DNA of 64,000 nt from Mesorhizobium sp. ZC-5 (GCF_025753855.1 NZ_JAOWPT010000006.1:186001-250000), one strand, 5' to 3'; shown: positions 27,867 to 37,509, numbered from the stretch's first letter. Numbers and translations: made by a program. The notes: generated by a model from the sequence alone, not told the origin.

Positions 27867-28714
27867 GCAGTGGCGGATGTCGCGGTCTGGCGGGCGGTGA
27901 CCATGGCCCAGGCGCCGACCAGCACCATCGGCACCGACAGCACCATGCCCATGGTCAGCCAGTCGCCAACGAGATAGCCGAGCTGCTCGTCCGGCTGGCG
28001 GAAGAATTCGACCAGGATGCGGGACAGTCCGTAGCCGGCGACAAAGGCGCCGGCGATGAAGCCCGGCCGTTTCAGCTTCAGGAAGCCATGCGTCAGCAGG
28101 CGCAGCACGAGAAACAGAACCAGGCCTTCGAGTGCCGCCTCATACAGTTGGCTCGGATGACGCGGAAACGGCCCTCCATTCGGGAAGACCACGCCCCATG
28201 GCGCATCGGTGACGCGTCCCCACAATTCGGAATTGATGAAGTTGGTGCAGCGTACCACACCGAGCGCCACCGGCACGCCCGCCGCCACGACGTCGAACAG
28301 CGTCCATATGTTGATGCCGCGCGAGCGGGCGAACAGGATCATCGCCAGTGTGGTGCCGGCAAAGCCGCCATGAAACGACATGCCGCCGTCCTGGAGAAAC
28401 AGGATTTCGACCGGGTTGGCCATGTATTTGGGCAGGTTGTAGAAAAGCACGTAGCCGAGGCGGCCGCCTGCGACGATACCGACTGCTGCCCAGATGACAA
28501 AATCGTCGAGATCGAGTGCCTTCATAGGCAGCCGGCCGTCCGGCCACAGCCGGGCGTTGGTTACCAGCCGTTTTGCGTACCACCAGGCAAACAGGATGCC
28601 GACGACGTAACCGACGCCGTACCAGTGAACCTTCAGTGGCCCGACCTGGAAGATGACCGGGTCAATGTTCGGGAAAGGCAGCGCGGCAAGCGGCAGCAGG
28701 AAATATTCGGTCAA
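27863..28714 (-). CDS. lgt: Prolipoprotein diacylglyceryl transferase
   Basis: Lgt transfers diacylglycerol from phosphatidylglycerol to the lipobox Cys of prolipoproteins in the inner membrane. The 283-residue protein has about seven helices, the essential-His motif MSFHGGFAG, and the Lgt signature [16 protein letters not shown] with the arginine and asparagine residues expected. It begins the lgt-midA-pgeF-M24 gene run. Confidence 0.96.
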   Translation of the reverse strand: MTEYFLLPLAALPFPNIDPVIFQVGPLKVHWYGVGYVVGILFAWWYAKRLVTNARLWPDGRLPMKALDLDDFVIWAAVGIVAGGRLGYVLFYNLPKYMANPVEILFLQDGGMSFHGGFAGTTLAMILFARSRGINIWTLFDVVAAGVPVALGVVRCTNFINSELWGRVTDAPWGVVFPNGGPFPRHPSQLYEAALEGLVLFLVLRLLTHGFLKLKRPGFIAGAFVAGYGLSRILVEFFRQPDEQLGYLVGDWLTMGMVLSVPMVLVGAWAMVTARQTATSATA

Positions 28715-28789
28715 GCGCGAAATCCGGTGGCAGGATCAGTTGGGCGCGGACCATGCGGCAGGCTTTTGGCAGGGTCAAGGCAAAGGAAT

Positions 28790-28824
28790 TGTATGACAGT
28801 GTAACAACGTGATAGTGTCATACA
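28790..28824 (+). promoter_or_regulatory. Inverted-repeat operator of parDE
   Basis: TGTATGACA (28790-28798) and its exact complement TGTCATACA (28816-28824) are separated by 17 bases, immediately before the AAGGAGA binding site of the antitoxin gene. The position is that of the autorepression operator normal for ParD-ParE systems. Confidence 0.7.
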
Positions 28825-28838
28825 CCAAGGAGAATGCG

Positions 28839-29114
28839 ATGCGTACCAGCAAACCGATCACCGTCACCCTGGGCAAGCAACAAGGCAGTCTCGACGCCCG
28901 ACTTGCGTCGGGCAGCTACGAGTCGGCCAGCGAGGTGATGCGGGCAGCACTGCGTGCGCTTGATCGCGAAGAAGATGCGATCAATGCAGTCATGCGCATC
29001 AAGATACGCGAGGCGCTGGACGATCCCCGACCGGATCTTTCCGCCGAGGAGGTTTCCGAGCACTTTGAACGCATGCACAAGGACCGGATGAAGGCTTCCG
29101 ATCGTGGTCTATAG
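28839..29114 (+). CDS. parD: ParD-family antitoxin
   Basis: A 91-residue ribbon-helix-helix antitoxin that binds DNA with its N-terminal strand (SKPITVTLGKQQGSLDARL) and neutralises the toxin with its C-terminal helix. The SGSYESASEVMRAALRALD segment is typical of ParD. The ATG at 28839 follows AAGGAGA; the frame is open to 28809 without another site. It overlaps the toxin gene by 11 bases. Confidence 0.9.
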   Translation: MRTSKPITVTLGKQQGSLDARLASGSYESASEVMRAALRALDREEDAINAVMRIKIREALDDPRPDLSAEEVSEHFERMHKDRMKASDRGL

Positions 29115-29406
29115 GGTCACTTACCGCCCATTGGCGGTTTCTGACCTGGACCGGATTTATGAATTCATCGCTTTGGACAGCCCCGAGCGGGCTTTTGCCT
29201 TCGTCAACAGGATTCGCGCACACTGTGCCAAATTGTCGGAGATGCCGGAGCGCGGCGTGCCGCGCGACGATCTGGCATTCGGCATTCGCACGCTGAGTTT
29301 CGAGCGGCGGGTGGTTGTCGCCTACAGGGTGGACGACAAAGCCGTCCAGATCGTCCGCGTGTTTTATGCAGGACAGGATTTTCCATCGGAATGGGTGGAA
29401 TCCTAG
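29104..29406 (+). CDS. parE: ParE/RelE-fold toxin
   Basis: A 100-residue RelE/ParE superfamily toxin. VYRVTYRPLAVSDLDRIYEFI is the usual N-terminal strand and helix, and RTLSFERRVVVAYRVDDKAVQIVRVFYAGQDF the C-terminal strands. ParE members inhibit DNA gyrase. The start is a GTG inside the antitoxin's last codons, so synthesis depends on parD translation. No frameshift is seen; the pair looks intact. Confidence 0.9.
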   Translation: MVYRVTYRPLAVSDLDRIYEFIALDSPERAFAFVNRIRAHCAKLSEMPERGVPRDDLAFGIRTLSFERRVVVAYRVDDKAVQIVRVFYAGQDFPSEWVES

Positions 29407-29487
29407 CGATGTCTCTCAACCCGTATCCTTCCGCCTTGCATTCGCCGGCTTCCGCCATTACCTCCGGATAAACGCACGGGGTTTGCC

Positions 29488-29811
29488 ATGACGACCGGAC
29501 CGAACCGCATTCTGGACGAATTCGCCAAGCTGATGACCGATGCCGCCGGCGCCGCGCAGGGCGTGCGCCGCGAGGTCGAGACCGCCTTCAAGTCGCAGGC
29601 GGAAAAAGTGCTCAATTCGATGGACGTCGTGCAGCGCGAGGAGTTCGAGGCGGTGCGCGACATGGCGCTGAAGGCACGTGCCGAGAACAAGAAGCTCGAG
29701 GCGCGGCTTGCCGAACTCGAGGCGAAACTGTCGGGGGCCTCGGGCGAGGGCGCTGCCAAGGCGTCCGAAGCCACCTCAAAACGCGCTGCCAAGCCTTCCC
29801 CAAAAAAATAA
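29488..29811 (+). CDS. UbiK-like accessory factor (YqiC/BMFP family)
   Basis: A 107-residue protein of the membrane fusogenic/YqiC family. Residues 5-85 form a helical coiled coil (ILDEFAKLMTDAAGAAQGV, then EEFEAVRDMALKARAENKKLEARLAELEAKL). Residues 86-107 form a Lys/Ala/Ser-rich tail. In E. coli the homologue UbiK helps aerobic ubiquinone synthesis; the role is inferred by family. It lies 81 bp after parE with its own binding site. Confidence 0.82.
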   Translation: MTTGPNRILDEFAKLMTDAAGAAQGVRREVETAFKSQAEKVLNSMDVVQREEFEAVRDMALKARAENKKLEARLAELEAKLSGASGEGAAKASEATSKRAAKPSPKK

Positions 29812-30128
29812 TTCGTTAATCTTGTCCACAGGGCCGGATTCGAAAAACGCTTTGGCGTGAATCGCTTATCCGGCTTGCATGAATCTTTGCGACAGGCTCT
29901 GTCCACACCCCAATGCCGCATTGCAAAAAAAGGGGCTGGCGCCGCGACTCCGCATCAATACACTGAATTTGTTGCATGATTCGGGGACGGGTCATGCGCC
30001 GGGCAGCGGAGGTTCCGGCATGGGGATGTTGTGTTGCCTTCCTGCCCGCGCTTGAGTTTTCTCGTTGTTGTCGTGTGCCCTCCCGGGAGCGTGCGGTGGC
30101 GTTCCCAGAACGACAGGAAGCATTTTTC
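29812..30128. other. Intergenic stretch before the YbjN gene
   Basis: This 317-bp stretch has no gene I recognise. It contains two TGTCCACA sequences (near 29823 and 29900) that resemble single DnaA boxes, an A-rich run near 29925, and presumably the promoter of the gene at 30129. The in-frame extension upstream of 30129 begins at 29976 but lacks coding character. Confidence 0.4.
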
Positions 30129-30629
30129 ATGGAACTTCTTGAGATCGAACTCGCCCGAGATTGCCATCCGGTCGATGTCATCGAGCAGGTCGCGCACAAC
30201 AATGACTGGTCTTTCGAACGGACCGGTGACGACGAGATTTCCATCTCGGTTGCCGGCACCTGGACCGACTATCAGGTTTCCTTCTCCTGGATGGAGGATT
30301 TCGAGGCGTTGCATCTCGCCTGCGCCTTCGACATCAAGGTGCCGGAGAGCCGCACGCTGGAGGTGATGCGGCTCCTGTCGCTGATCAACGAGCAGATGTT
30401 GTTCGGACATTTCGACCTGTGGGAGCAGGAGGGGGCGATTATGTTCCGCCAGTCGCTGCTTCTCGCTGGCGGGGCCGAGCCGACCAGTCAGCAGGTCGAG
30501 GTGCTGCTCTCCAGCGCTCTCGAAGCCTGCGAATGCTATTTCCAGGCCTTCCAGTTCGTCGTCTGGTCGGGCACGTCGGCCAAGGAGGCGCTGTCCAGCG
30601 TCTTGTTCGAAACTTTCGGCAACGCCTGA
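30129..30629 (+). CDS. YbjN-domain protein
   Basis: A 166-residue protein of the bacterial YbjN/type III chaperone-like fold (DUF1790). The MELLEIELARDCHPVDVIEQVA start, the ISVAGTWTDYQVSFSWMEDFEALHL centre and the SLINEQMLFGHFDLWEQEGAIMFRQ C-terminal half fit the family. Rhizobial homologues are annotated without function; E. coli YbjN affects motility and stress responses. The ATG at 30129 was chosen because the domain begins there. It is closely followed by the csaA-like gene. Confidence 0.78.
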   Translation: MELLEIELARDCHPVDVIEQVAHNNDWSFERTGDDEISISVAGTWTDYQVSFSWMEDFEALHLACAFDIKVPESRTLEVMRLLSLINEQMLFGHFDLWEQEGAIMFRQSLLLAGGAEPTSQQVEVLLSSALEACECYFQAFQFVVWSGTSAKEALSSVLFETFGNA

Positions 30630-30638
30630 GTTCTTTCG

Positions 30639-31001
30639 ATGAATGCTGGCGGCGGGCCAAGGAAGCCTGAAATCACCTTTGCCGATTTCGACCGTGTCGA
30701 CATCCGTGCCGGCACCATCGTCGAGGTCGAGGCCTTTCCCGAAGCGCGCAAGCCGGCCTTCAAGCTGAGAATAGATTTCGGGCCCGAGATCGGGATGAAA
30801 AAATCCTCGGCCCAGATCACCAAATATTATACGGCGGAAACCCTGGTCGGCCGGCAGGTGATGGCGGTGGTCAATTTTCCGCCGCGCCAGATCGGCAAAT
30901 TCATGTCGGAAGTGCTGACGCTCGGCATGCCGGACGAAGACGGCGATGTCGTGCTCACCGCGATCGAGCGCACGGTGCCGAATGGCGGCCGGCTGTTCTA
31001 G
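30639..31001 (+). CDS. csaA: tRNA-binding protein of the CsaA type
   Basis: A 120-residue single OB-fold protein. The [20 protein letters not shown] start and the [39 protein letters not shown] core match CsaA, a dimeric tRNA-binding, chaperone-like protein related to the EMAP II/Trbp111 domain. It sits nine bases after the YbjN gene and converges on the MFS gene, overlapping its end by four bases. Confidence 0.92.
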   Translation: MNAGGGPRKPEITFADFDRVDIRAGTIVEVEAFPEARKPAFKLRIDFGPEIGMKKSSAQITKYYTAETLVGRQVMAVVNFPPRQIGKFMSEVLTLGMPDEDGDVVLTAIERTVPNGGRLF

Positions 31002-32287
31002 CTGGCCACGGGTGGGCTGCCCGCCAGCCTGGTCACCGCGATGAAGGCGAATACCGACGCCGCTCCAACCACGCAGGTGGCGACCAAAGCGATGTGGACG
31101 CCGAACTGTTCTGAAACGAAGGCGAATATGAAGGGTGCCGCGGCGGCGACCACCAGCCGTATTCCGGTTATCCGCCCGACCAGCGCGCCGTAGCCATCGC
31201 TGCCGAACAACGTCAGCGGCAAGGTCCCCTGGACGATGCTGTTCAGGCCGGATCCCGCGCCGAAAAGCAGGGCGAAGACGATTGCGCCACCCAACCAGGG
31301 CGCGGTCGCGAGCAGAATGGCGATCGCCAGCGGCAAGGCCGCCGCCGAAACGATGGCGAGCCTTGCCGGGGACATGCCGGCGCCGAAGATCATGTTGATG
31401 AACCGCGCCAGCACCTGTGCCGGGCCGAACACGGTGCCGACCAGCACGGCCATCGCCCCGAGGCCGACCGCGCCTAGCATAGGCACCATGTGCACCAGCA
31501 AGGCAGAGAGCACGAAGCTCATCAGGGTGAAGCCGGCCGCCATCAGCGCGAAGGCTTTCCGGCGCTGCGATGCCGCGAGGCTGCCGATCACCCGGATCGG
31601 CATCTCCGGCGGCACCGGCACGTCGGCCTGCTCGACTGCCGCTTCGGTGGCGAGCGGCTTTGCCGCGGCAGTCGGCTTCTGCCGGGTCAGCATGGACAGG
31701 CGCCAGTGGATCGGCAGGCAGACCAGGATGTTGACGACCGCGAAGGCGAGATAGACCGAACGCCATGTCAAATGTTCGTGCAGCAGTGTTGTGAAGGGCC
31801 AGAACAGCGTCGAGGCGAAGCCGGCAATCAGTGTCAGATGCGTGATCGACCGCTGCGCCCGGTTCGGTGCGATCTGGACCAGAAGGGCGAAGGCCGCGTT
31901 GTATTGCACGAGCCCCGACGCCACCTCCAGCACCAGGAGAGCGACAAAGAAGCTGATGCGTTCGGGCGCCAGCGCGCAGGCCGCCAGCGAAAGTGCGGCG
32001 GCGATCGAGCCTATCGTCATGATGTGGGCGGCGCCCTGGCGATCGATCCAGTGGCCCGTCAGTGGCGCCACCAGCCCGCCGGCCAGAAGTGCCGCCGACA
32101 GCGCCCCGTAGACCCATTCGAGCGACCACGAAAAGTCGCGCGCCATTTCAGGCGCGAGAATGCTGAAGCTGTAATAGAGCGTGCCGTAGCCGACGATCTG
32201 GGTGACGCCGAGGCCCCAGACAACCAGGGCGAGGTGCCGGTCGGAAATGCGCATGAAGGCGGCTTTCTGGTGAAGCGGAAAATCCAT
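30998..32287 (-). CDS. MFS transporter, probable exporter in the ars-like gene run
   Basis: A 429-residue major facilitator with twelve predicted helices. It starts either at 32287 ([11 protein letters not shown]) or at 32254 ([14 protein letters not shown]), the latter closer to the first helix. It lies 116 bases downstream of a cysteine-tailed flavoprotein and an ArsR regulator on the same strand. Rhizobia encode MFS arsenite or organoarsenical exporters (ArsK, ArsJ); whether this one belongs to that group cannot be decided from sequence alone. Confidence 0.8.
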   Translation of the reverse strand: MDFPLHQKAAFMRISDRHLALVVWGLGVTQIVGYGTLYYSFSILAPEMARDFSWSLEWVYGALSAALLAGGLVAPLTGHWIDRQGAAHIMTIGSIAAALSLAACALAPERISFFVALLVLEVASGLVQYNAAFALLVQIAPNRAQRSITHLTLIAGFASTLFWPFTTLLHEHLTWRSVYLAFAVVNILVCLPIHWRLSMLTRQKPTAAAKPLATEAAVEQADVPVPPEMPIRVIGSLAASQRRKAFALMAAGFTLMSFVLSALLVHMVPMLGAVGLGAMAVLVGTVFGPAQVLARFINMIFGAGMSPARLAIVSAAALPLAIAILLATAPWLGGAIVFALLFGAGSGLNSIVQGTLPLTLFGSDGYGALVGRITGIRLVVAAAAPFIFAFVSEQFGVHIALVATCVVGAASVFAFIAVTRLAGSPPVAS

Positions 32288-32403
32288 GGTTACGGAGCCA
32301 CCCCTTCACCAGCCGGAGATTGTAGCCGGCGCAAGAACCAAAGAATGGATGCCGATGCGGCCAGCCGCCGTGCGGTCGGACTTAGCCGGCATCGGCGGTC
32401 CAC

Positions 32404-33858
32404 TCATTCCGTCGTTTCGAGCGCTTTGGATTGCACTGTCTGTTTCTCGGCCGACCGGCTTGCCGAACCACAGCCACAGCCGCCCAGTCCCGCCGTCTTG
32501 GCTGCGGCATCCGCCACGCAGCAGGCATCCACCGTTTCCGAAGCCGGGCCGCCGCAGCACCCGGACCGCGCTGAATCCGCGCCGGCGCCGGTGGGATAAT
32601 CGGCGCTGCAGACGCCGGTCTCCGGCAGCACGAGTTGCACTTCACGTGCGGCCTTGGCATCCCCGGCCAATTCGGCCACCACGGAGCGAACCTGCTCGTA
32701 ACCGGTCGCCATCAGGAAGGTCGGCGCACGGCCATAGGATTTCGAGCCGACAATCGTGAAGCCCGGTTCCGGATGAACGAGTTCGGCGATCCCATGCGGC
32801 GGGACCGTGCCGCAGGAATGGAAGTTTGGATCGATTAGCGGCGCCAGTGCCGGCGGCGCCTCGACGACAGGATCGAGGCTCACGCGCAGTTCGCCAAGGA
32901 ATGAAAGGTCTGGACGGAAACCGGTCGCCACGATGATGCGGTCGACATCGAGGGCGTGGGGCTCTCCGTCAAGGCGCGCGGCCACCCTCAGATACGCCTC
33001 CTTCTGTTCAACTTGCTCCACCGAAAATGGCGCAAGCATTTCGAGCCGGCCCTCATCGATCGCCTTTTTTGCTGCCAGACCCAGCGCACCGCGTTCGGGC
33101 AGCTGATCGTTGAGGCCTCCGCCCAACAACCGGTCGATGCGGTTGCGGCGCAGAGCCCAGAAGACTTTCGTACCTGGGGCCGCTTCCTGCAGACTCAGCA
33201 AGGCCAGGGCGGCGTTGATCGCCGAATGGCCGCCGCCGACGACAAGAACGCGCTTGCCCGCGTAGGTCTCGCGCTCGGCATGAAGAACGTCCGGAATGCC
33301 GTAGGCAATATAGCCTGCTGCCTGCGGTTCGCCCTTGACCGGCAAACCATCGACACCGATCGGATTTGGGCGCGTCCATGTGCCTGAAGCGTCGATCACC
33401 GCCCGAGCGCGGGCCTGGTGCACCGAACCGTCACGGTCCAGGTAACGGACGATGAAGGCCGCCCGCTCACGGCCCGTGGACGAGATCTTGTCCAGACCTT
33501 CGCGGGTGATGGCGGTAACCTCCGCGCCAAGCCGCAAATGCGGCGCAACGGATGGGAGTGCCGCAAGCGGCGAAAGATAATCCCCGACCAGTTCGCCGCC
33601 GGTCGGCAGGCCTGCCGCATCCGGCGCAGACCAGCCCGCCTTCTCGAGCAAGGAGCGGGCAGCCTTGTCGATGTTGAAGGACCAGGGCGAGAAAACCCTG
33701 ACATGCGCCCATTCCAGCAAGGTGGCGCCGACCGAAGTGCCGCGCTCCAGGATCAGCGGTTCGATCCCGCGGACGATCAGATGCGCAGCCGCTGCAAGGC
33801 CTACCGGCCCGGCGCCGATAATTGCAACCGGAAGATCGGGGGTGATCGCTTTGTTCAT
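32404..33858 (-). CDS. FAD/NAD(P)-binding oxidoreductase with a cysteine-rich C-terminal tail
   Basis: A 484-residue flavoprotein with an N-terminal FAD fold ([15 protein letters not shown]), a second nucleotide fold ([17 protein letters not shown]) and an [11 protein letters not shown] motif, as in flavin monooxygenases such as ArsO. The last 75 residues hold seven cysteines: C417, the pairs C434-C435 and C446-C447, and C461-x-C463. A short tail rich in CC pairs and CGC suggests soft-metal binding. The gene follows arsR, 50 bases downstream. Confidence 0.8.
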   Translation of the reverse strand: MNKAITPDLPVAIIGAGPVGLAAAAHLIVRGIEPLILERGTSVGATLLEWAHVRVFSPWSFNIDKAARSLLEKAGWSAPDAAGLPTGGELVGDYLSPLAALPSVAPHLRLGAEVTAITREGLDKISSTGRERAAFIVRYLDRDGSVHQARARAVIDASGTWTRPNPIGVDGLPVKGEPQAAGYIAYGIPDVLHAERETYAGKRVLVVGGGHSAINAALALLSLQEAAPGTKVFWALRRNRIDRLLGGGLNDQLPERGALGLAAKKAIDEGRLEMLAPFSVEQVEQKEAYLRVAARLDGEPHALDVDRIIVATGFRPDLSFLGELRVSLDPVVEAPPALAPLIDPNFHSCGTVPPHGIAELVHPEPGFTIVGSKSYGRAPTFLMATGYEQVRSVVAELAGDAKAAREVQLVLPETGVCSADYPTGAGADSARSGCCGGPASETVDACCVADAAAKTAGLGGCGCGSASRSAEKQTVQSKALETTE

Positions 33859-33876
33859 TGATTCGATCCTTCTAGC

Positions 33877-33888
33877 AATTTCGAATTA
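33877..33888 (-). promoter_or_regulatory. Second ArsR-like half operator
   Basis: AATTTCGAATTA, between arsR and the flavoprotein gene, nearly repeats one side of the palindrome upstream of arsR. It may be an internal operator or a relic of one. Confidence 0.35.
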
Positions 33889-33908
33889 TGAGTCAAAAAA
33901 GAGAGTGG

Positions 33909-34229
33909 TCAGGCGACCGCTTCCTTTGCGACAGGAGGGCAGGTGCCGTCGGCGCAGCATTCATCGGCGAGATAGCCGATCAGGGCCTGCATGCCTGGAT
34001 AGTTGGCGCGACAGATCAATGTCGTTGCTTGCCGTTCCTGCGTGCACAAACCCGCATCGATCAGGCGCTTGCAGTGATGCGACAGCGTCGACGCCGGGAT
34101 GTCGAGCTTTTCCTGGATCTTGCCGACAGGAATTCCTTCGTCGCCCGCGCGCACGAGGATGCGATAGATGGCTAGGCGGGTCGGGTTGCCCAACGCTTCG
34201 AGCTGAGCGGCTGCTTTTCCGAGTTTCAT
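33909..34229 (-). CDS. arsR: ArsR-family metalloregulator with a C-terminal cysteine trio
   Basis: A 106-residue winged-helix repressor. The recognition region is [21 protein letters not shown]. Instead of the E. coli CVC site in the DNA-binding helix, it has C91, C92 and C97 in [10 protein letters not shown] near the end, close to the Cys95-Cys96-Cys102 arsenite site described for the Acidithiobacillus ferrooxidans ArsR. C53, C62 and C73 are also present. It is divergent from the copper ATPase gene, with a perfect palindrome in its own upstream region, and leads a leftward arsR-flavoprotein-MFS run. Confidence 0.9.
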   Translation of the reverse strand: MKLGKAAAQLEALGNPTRLAIYRILVRAGDEGIPVGKIQEKLDIPASTLSHHCKRLIDAGLCTQERQATTLICRANYPGMQALIGYLADECCADGTCPPVAKEAVA

Positions 34230-34272
34230 GGAAATATGAATACGCTTTGCTTGCGGATGCCGTCAAGGTAAT

Positions 34273-34288
34273 TTCGAAAATTTTCGAA
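34273..34288 (-). promoter_or_regulatory. Likely ArsR operator, 16-bp perfect palindrome
   Basis: TTCGAAAA directly followed by TTTTCGAA forms a perfect palindrome about 44 bases upstream of the arsR start; the flanks GTAAT and TTAC extend the symmetry. The spot is right for autorepression of the arsR run. Confidence 0.6.
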
Positions 34289-34309
34289 TTACAATTGTGC
34301 GCATGGCCC

Positions 34310-34340
34310 TTGACCTTCCAGTTGCTGGAAGCCCTACCTG
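34310..34340 (+). promoter_or_regulatory. CueR-type copper-responsive promoter
   Basis: TTGACC (34310-34315) and TACCTG (34335-34340) are separated by exactly 19 bases. The spacer carries the arms CTTCCAG and CTGGAAG around TTG (34315-34331). This matches the known CueR promoter layout almost base for base. The transcript would begin near 34347, leaving a leader of about 28 bases before the ATG at 34376. No cueR gene is in the window. Confidence 0.85.
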
Positions 34341-34375
34341 TGGCTCATCTGAACAAAAGCATGCGAGAATCGGCA

Positions 34376-36910
34376 ATGAACGAGAGCAGTCACAAGCCGC
34401 ACGGCGGCCACCACCATCATGGCCATGACGCCCATGGTGCCTGCTGTTCGTCGAAGCCGGCAGGCGTCGTCGTTGCCGAAACGGTGGTCCGCGACCCCGT
34501 CTGCGGCATGACGGTGGACCCCGACGCCGGCAAGCCGACGGCAGAGCACGCCGGACATACCTTCCATTTCTGCAGCACATCCTGCCAGGGCAAGTTCGCC
34601 AAGGATCCCGAGCAATATCTTACGGCCACCGATCCGGTCTGCGGAATGACAGTCGACCGCGCCAGCGCGAAACATTTCGCCCGCCATGAGGGGCAGGGCT
34701 TCTATTTCTGCTCGGCAGGCTGCAAGGCGAAGTTCGAGGCGGAGCCGCAAAAGTATCTCGGCGACCGGCCGGCGCCCGAGCCGATGCCGAAAGGCACGCA
34801 ATACACCTGCCCGATGCATCCGGAGATCGTGCGCGACAAGCCGGGCTCGTGCCCGCTGTGCGGCATGGCGCTGGAGCCGATGGGCGTGCCCACCGGCGAC
34901 GAGGGGCCGAACCCAGAGCTTGTCGATTTCGCCCGCCGTTTCTGGGTGAGCGCGGCACTTGCCATCCCGCTGCTGGTCATCGGCATGGGGCCGATGCTGG
35001 GCCTGCCGGTGCGCGACTGGATCGGCGAGCCGCTGGTGACCTGGCTGGAACTCGCGCTGGCAACGCCGGTGGTGCTGTGGGCAGCCATCCCGTTCTTCCA
35101 TCGCGGTTACGAGTCCATCGTCAACCGCAGCCCCAACATGTGGACGCTGATCTCGCTCGGCGTCGGCGCCGCCTATCTCTACAGCCTGGCCGCAACGCTG
35201 TTTCCCGATCTTTTCCCGCATCAGTTCCGCGGCCATGGTGGCAGCGTGCCGGTCTATTTCGAGGCAGCAAGCGTCATTGTCGCGCTGGTCTTTCTCGGCC
35301 AGGTGCTTGAACTGAAGGCGCGCGAGCGTACCGGCTCGGCAATCCGCGCGTTGCTCGACTTGGCGCCGAAGACCGCGCGTCGCATCGGCAAGGACGGTTC
35401 CGAAACCGATGTGCCGCTGGACGAGGTGGTGACCGGCGACTTGCTGCGCGTGCGGCCCGGCGACGGCGTTCCGGTTGACGGGGTGGTCACGGAAGGTCGC
35501 TCCTCGGTCGATGAATCGATGATTACCGGCGAGCCGCTGCCGGTCGAGAAGAACATTGGCGACACCGTGACGGGCGGTACGCTCAACAAGAACGGCTCGC
35601 TCGTCATGCGGGCGGAAAAGGTCGGTGCCGACACCATGCTGTCGCGCATCGTCGAGATGGTGGCCAAGGCCCAGCGCTCCAGAGCGCCCATCCAGGGGCT
35701 GGCCGACCGCGTTTCCTATTATTTCGTGCCGGCCGTCGTGCTGGTGGCGATCCTCTCCTTCGTCGGCTGGGCGCTGTTCGGGCCGGCGCCGTCGATGATC
35801 TTCGCCATCGTCTCGGCGGTATCTGTGCTGATCATCGCCTGTCCGTGCGCGCTTGGGTTGGCGACGCCGATGTCGATCATGACCGCCACCGGGCGCGGCG
35901 CCCAGGCCGGCGTTCTGATCAAGGATGCCGAGGCGCTGGAGCGTTTCGCCTCCGTCGATACGCTGATCGTCGACAAGACCGGCACCTTGACCGAGGGCAA
36001 GCCGAAGCTGACCGACGTGGTAGCCGTTGAAGGGTTCGGCGAGGACAAGCTTCTCGGCTTCGCGGCGGCGCTCGAAAAAGGCTCCGAGCATCCGCTGGCC
36101 GAAGCGATTGTGGCGGGTGCCGAGGAACGCGCCGTCAAGGTTGTGGAGGCGAGCGACTTCGAATCCGTCACCGGCAAGGGCGTTTCCGGCACGGTTTCAG
36201 GCAAGGCGGTCGCGCTCGGCAACCAGGCGATGATGGACGATCTCAAGGTCGATACGGGCGCCTTGGCCCGAGAAGCGGACGCGTTGCGCGGCGGCGGCAA
36301 GACGGCGATGTTCGTTGCGGTCGGCGGCAAGCTTGCCGGCATCGTCGCCGTCGCCGACCCGGTCAAGCAGACCACGGCCGAGGCGATCCGCGCACTGCAT
36401 GAGCGCGGTCTCAAGATCATCATGGCGACGGGCGACAACGCCCGCACTGCGCAGGCGGTGGCGAGAACGCTCGGCATCGACGAGGTGCGCGCCGACGTGC
36501 TGCCGGAGGGCAAGAAGGCGCTGGTCGACGAATTGCAGGCCAAGGGCGCCAAGGTTGCGATGGCCGGTGACGGTGTCAACGACGCGCCCGCTCTCGCTGC
36601 CGCCGATGTCGGCATCGCCATGGGCACCGGCGCCGACGTGGCGGTCGAAAGCGCCGGCATCACACTGGTGAAGGGCGATCTCAACGGCATCGTGCGCGCC
36701 CGCACGCTTGCCCAGGCGACGATCGGCAACATCAAGCAGAACCTGTTCTTCGCCTTCCTCTACAATGTGCTCGGCGTGCCGGTTGCCGCAGGATTGCTCT
36801 ACCCGCTCACCGGCACCTTGCTGTCGCCGATGCTGGCCGCCGCCGCGATGAGCCTGTCCTCGGTGTCGGTGATCGCCAATGCGCTCCGGCTCCGGGCGTT
36901 GAAACTCTAA
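34376..36910 (+). CDS. copA: Cu+-exporting P1B-type ATPase with two YHS domains
   Basis: An 844-residue copper pump. A His-rich head (6-20) is followed by two YHS domains (about 39-82 and 86-128, each starting DPVCGMTVD), a CPMHPEI...SCPLCGM heavy-metal-binding domain (142-170), and the P-type core. The core has the channel motif CPC (489-491), phosphorylation site DKTGT (D533), [17 protein letters not shown], and YN plus MSLSS in the last helices, which together mark the P1B-1 Cu+/Ag+ group. It has no classical GMTCxxC domain; the YHS pair stands in its place. The start at 34376 fits the CueR-type promoter; the frame is open far upstream without meaning. Confidence 0.93.
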   Translation: MNESSHKPHGGHHHHGHDAHGACCSSKPAGVVVAETVVRDPVCGMTVDPDAGKPTAEHAGHTFHFCSTSCQGKFAKDPEQYLTATDPVCGMTVDRASAKHFARHEGQGFYFCSAGCKAKFEAEPQKYLGDRPAPEPMPKGTQYTCPMHPEIVRDKPGSCPLCGMALEPMGVPTGDEGPNPELVDFARRFWVSAALAIPLLVIGMGPMLGLPVRDWIGEPLVTWLELALATPVVLWAAIPFFHRGYESIVNRSPNMWTLISLGVGAAYLYSLAATLFPDLFPHQFRGHGGSVPVYFEAASVIVALVFLGQVLELKARERTGSAIRALLDLAPKTARRIGKDGSETDVPLDEVVTGDLLRVRPGDGVPVDGVVTEGRSSVDESMITGEPLPVEKNIGDTVTGGTLNKNGSLVMRAEKVGADTMLSRIVEMVAKAQRSRAPIQGLADRVSYYFVPAVVLVAILSFVGWALFGPAPSMIFAIVSAVSVLIIACPCALGLATPMSIMTATGRGAQAGVLIKDAEALERFASVDTLIVDKTGTLTEGKPKLTDVVAVEGFGEDKLLGFAAALEKGSEHPLAEAIVAGAEERAVKVVEASDFESVTGKGVSGTVSGKAVALGNQAMMDDLKVDTGALAREADALRGGGKTAMFVAVGGKLAGIVAVADPVKQTTAEAIRALHERGLKIIMATGDNARTAQAVARTLGIDEVRADVLPEGKKALVDELQAKGAKVAMAGDGVNDAPALAAADVGIAMGTGADVAVESAGITLVKGDLNGIVRARTLAQATIGNIKQNLFFAFLYNVLGVPVAAGLLYPLTGTLLSPMLAAAAMSLSSVSVIANALRLRALKL

Positions 36911-37014
36911 TGCATGTCGCCCGAAAGTGTCCTCGGTTTCGGGATAACGACATGCATCAGATCAAAGAATCTGAAGCGCGGCCGCCGAATCCTATTCGGC
37001 GCGGCGTGCTTTAG
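36909..37014. repeat. Palindromic intergenic repeat, copy 2 of 2
   Basis: This 106-bp unit is about 91% identical to 22905-23010. The hairpin arms are perfect here: ATGCATGTCG at 36910-36919 pairs with CGACATGCAT near 36948-36957. The unit starts on the TAA stop codon of the copper ATPase, so both copies sit exactly on gene ends. Confidence 0.85.
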
Positions 37015-37054
37015 ACATTCGCCCCCAACTGCCAATTCCAATCAGGAGATCAGA

Positions 37055-37456
37055 ATGAGCTTAATGAAGAAGATCGTGCTGGCACTCATCGCCGCAGCGC
37101 TGCTCGCCACCTTCGCTCTCGAGACCGTGGTGCGGGCGCAGACCGACCACAGCGGCCACGGTACCGGTGCCGTGTCCTCGACGGAAGCTGCGGATGCGCC
37201 GGCTTCCCAGGCCTACAAGGCTGCGATGGACAAGATGCATTCGGCCATGTCGGCGCAAAAATACACCGGCGATGCCGATGTCGACTTCGCCGTCGGCATG
37301 ATCCCGCACCATCAGGCGGCGATCGACATGGCAAAGACCGTGCTGCAGCACGGCAAGGATCCGGAAATCCGCAAGCTCGCCGAGGACGTCGTCGCAGCGC
37401 AGGAACGCGAGATCAAGCAGCTTGAAACCTGGCTGGAGAAGCATCCGGCCAACTGA
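37055..37456 (+). CDS. DUF305 periplasmic protein
   Basis: A 133-residue exported protein. Residues 1-27 form a signal peptide or anchor (MKKIVLALIAAALLATFAL); the DUF305 domain follows, with DVDFAVGMIPHHQAAIDMA and IRKLAEDVVAAQEREIKQLETWL. DUF305 proteins are ferritin-like helical bundles often beside copper pumps and have been linked to copper handling. The HH in MIPHHQ is the conserved pair. The ATG at 37055 follows AGGAGAT. Context ties it to the copper ATPase upstream. Confidence 0.9.
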   Translation: MSLMKKIVLALIAAALLATFALETVVRAQTDHSGHGTGAVSSTEAADAPASQAYKAAMDKMHSAMSAQKYTGDADVDFAVGMIPHHQAAIDMAKTVLQHGKDPEIRKLAEDVVAAQEREIKQLETWLEKHPAN

Positions 37457-37478
37457 CGGGAGCGGCCATTTGGATGTG

Positions 37479-37509
37479 AAAAGGGCAGCGGCGACGCTGC
37501 CCTTTTTTG
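37479..37509 (+). terminator. Rho-independent terminator of the copper gene run
   Basis: AAAAGGGCAGC (37479-37489) pairs with GCTGCCCTTTT (37496-37506) around a 6-base loop, followed by a T run. Confidence 0.88.

Noticed and set aside
29820-29910. DnaA-box-like TGTCCACA sequences as a replication origin
   Set aside because: Only two partial matches without a cluster or an origin-linked gene such as hemE or parA nearby.
29955-32129. 724-codon leftward frame
   Set aside because: It lies across the YbjN and CsaA genes and, out of frame, the MFS gene. GC-rich DNA commonly leaves such long shadow frames.
33665-34375. Upstream extension of the copper ATPase frame
   Set aside because: It would run through the arsR gene and the CueR-type promoter; the protein's His-rich head begins at 34376.
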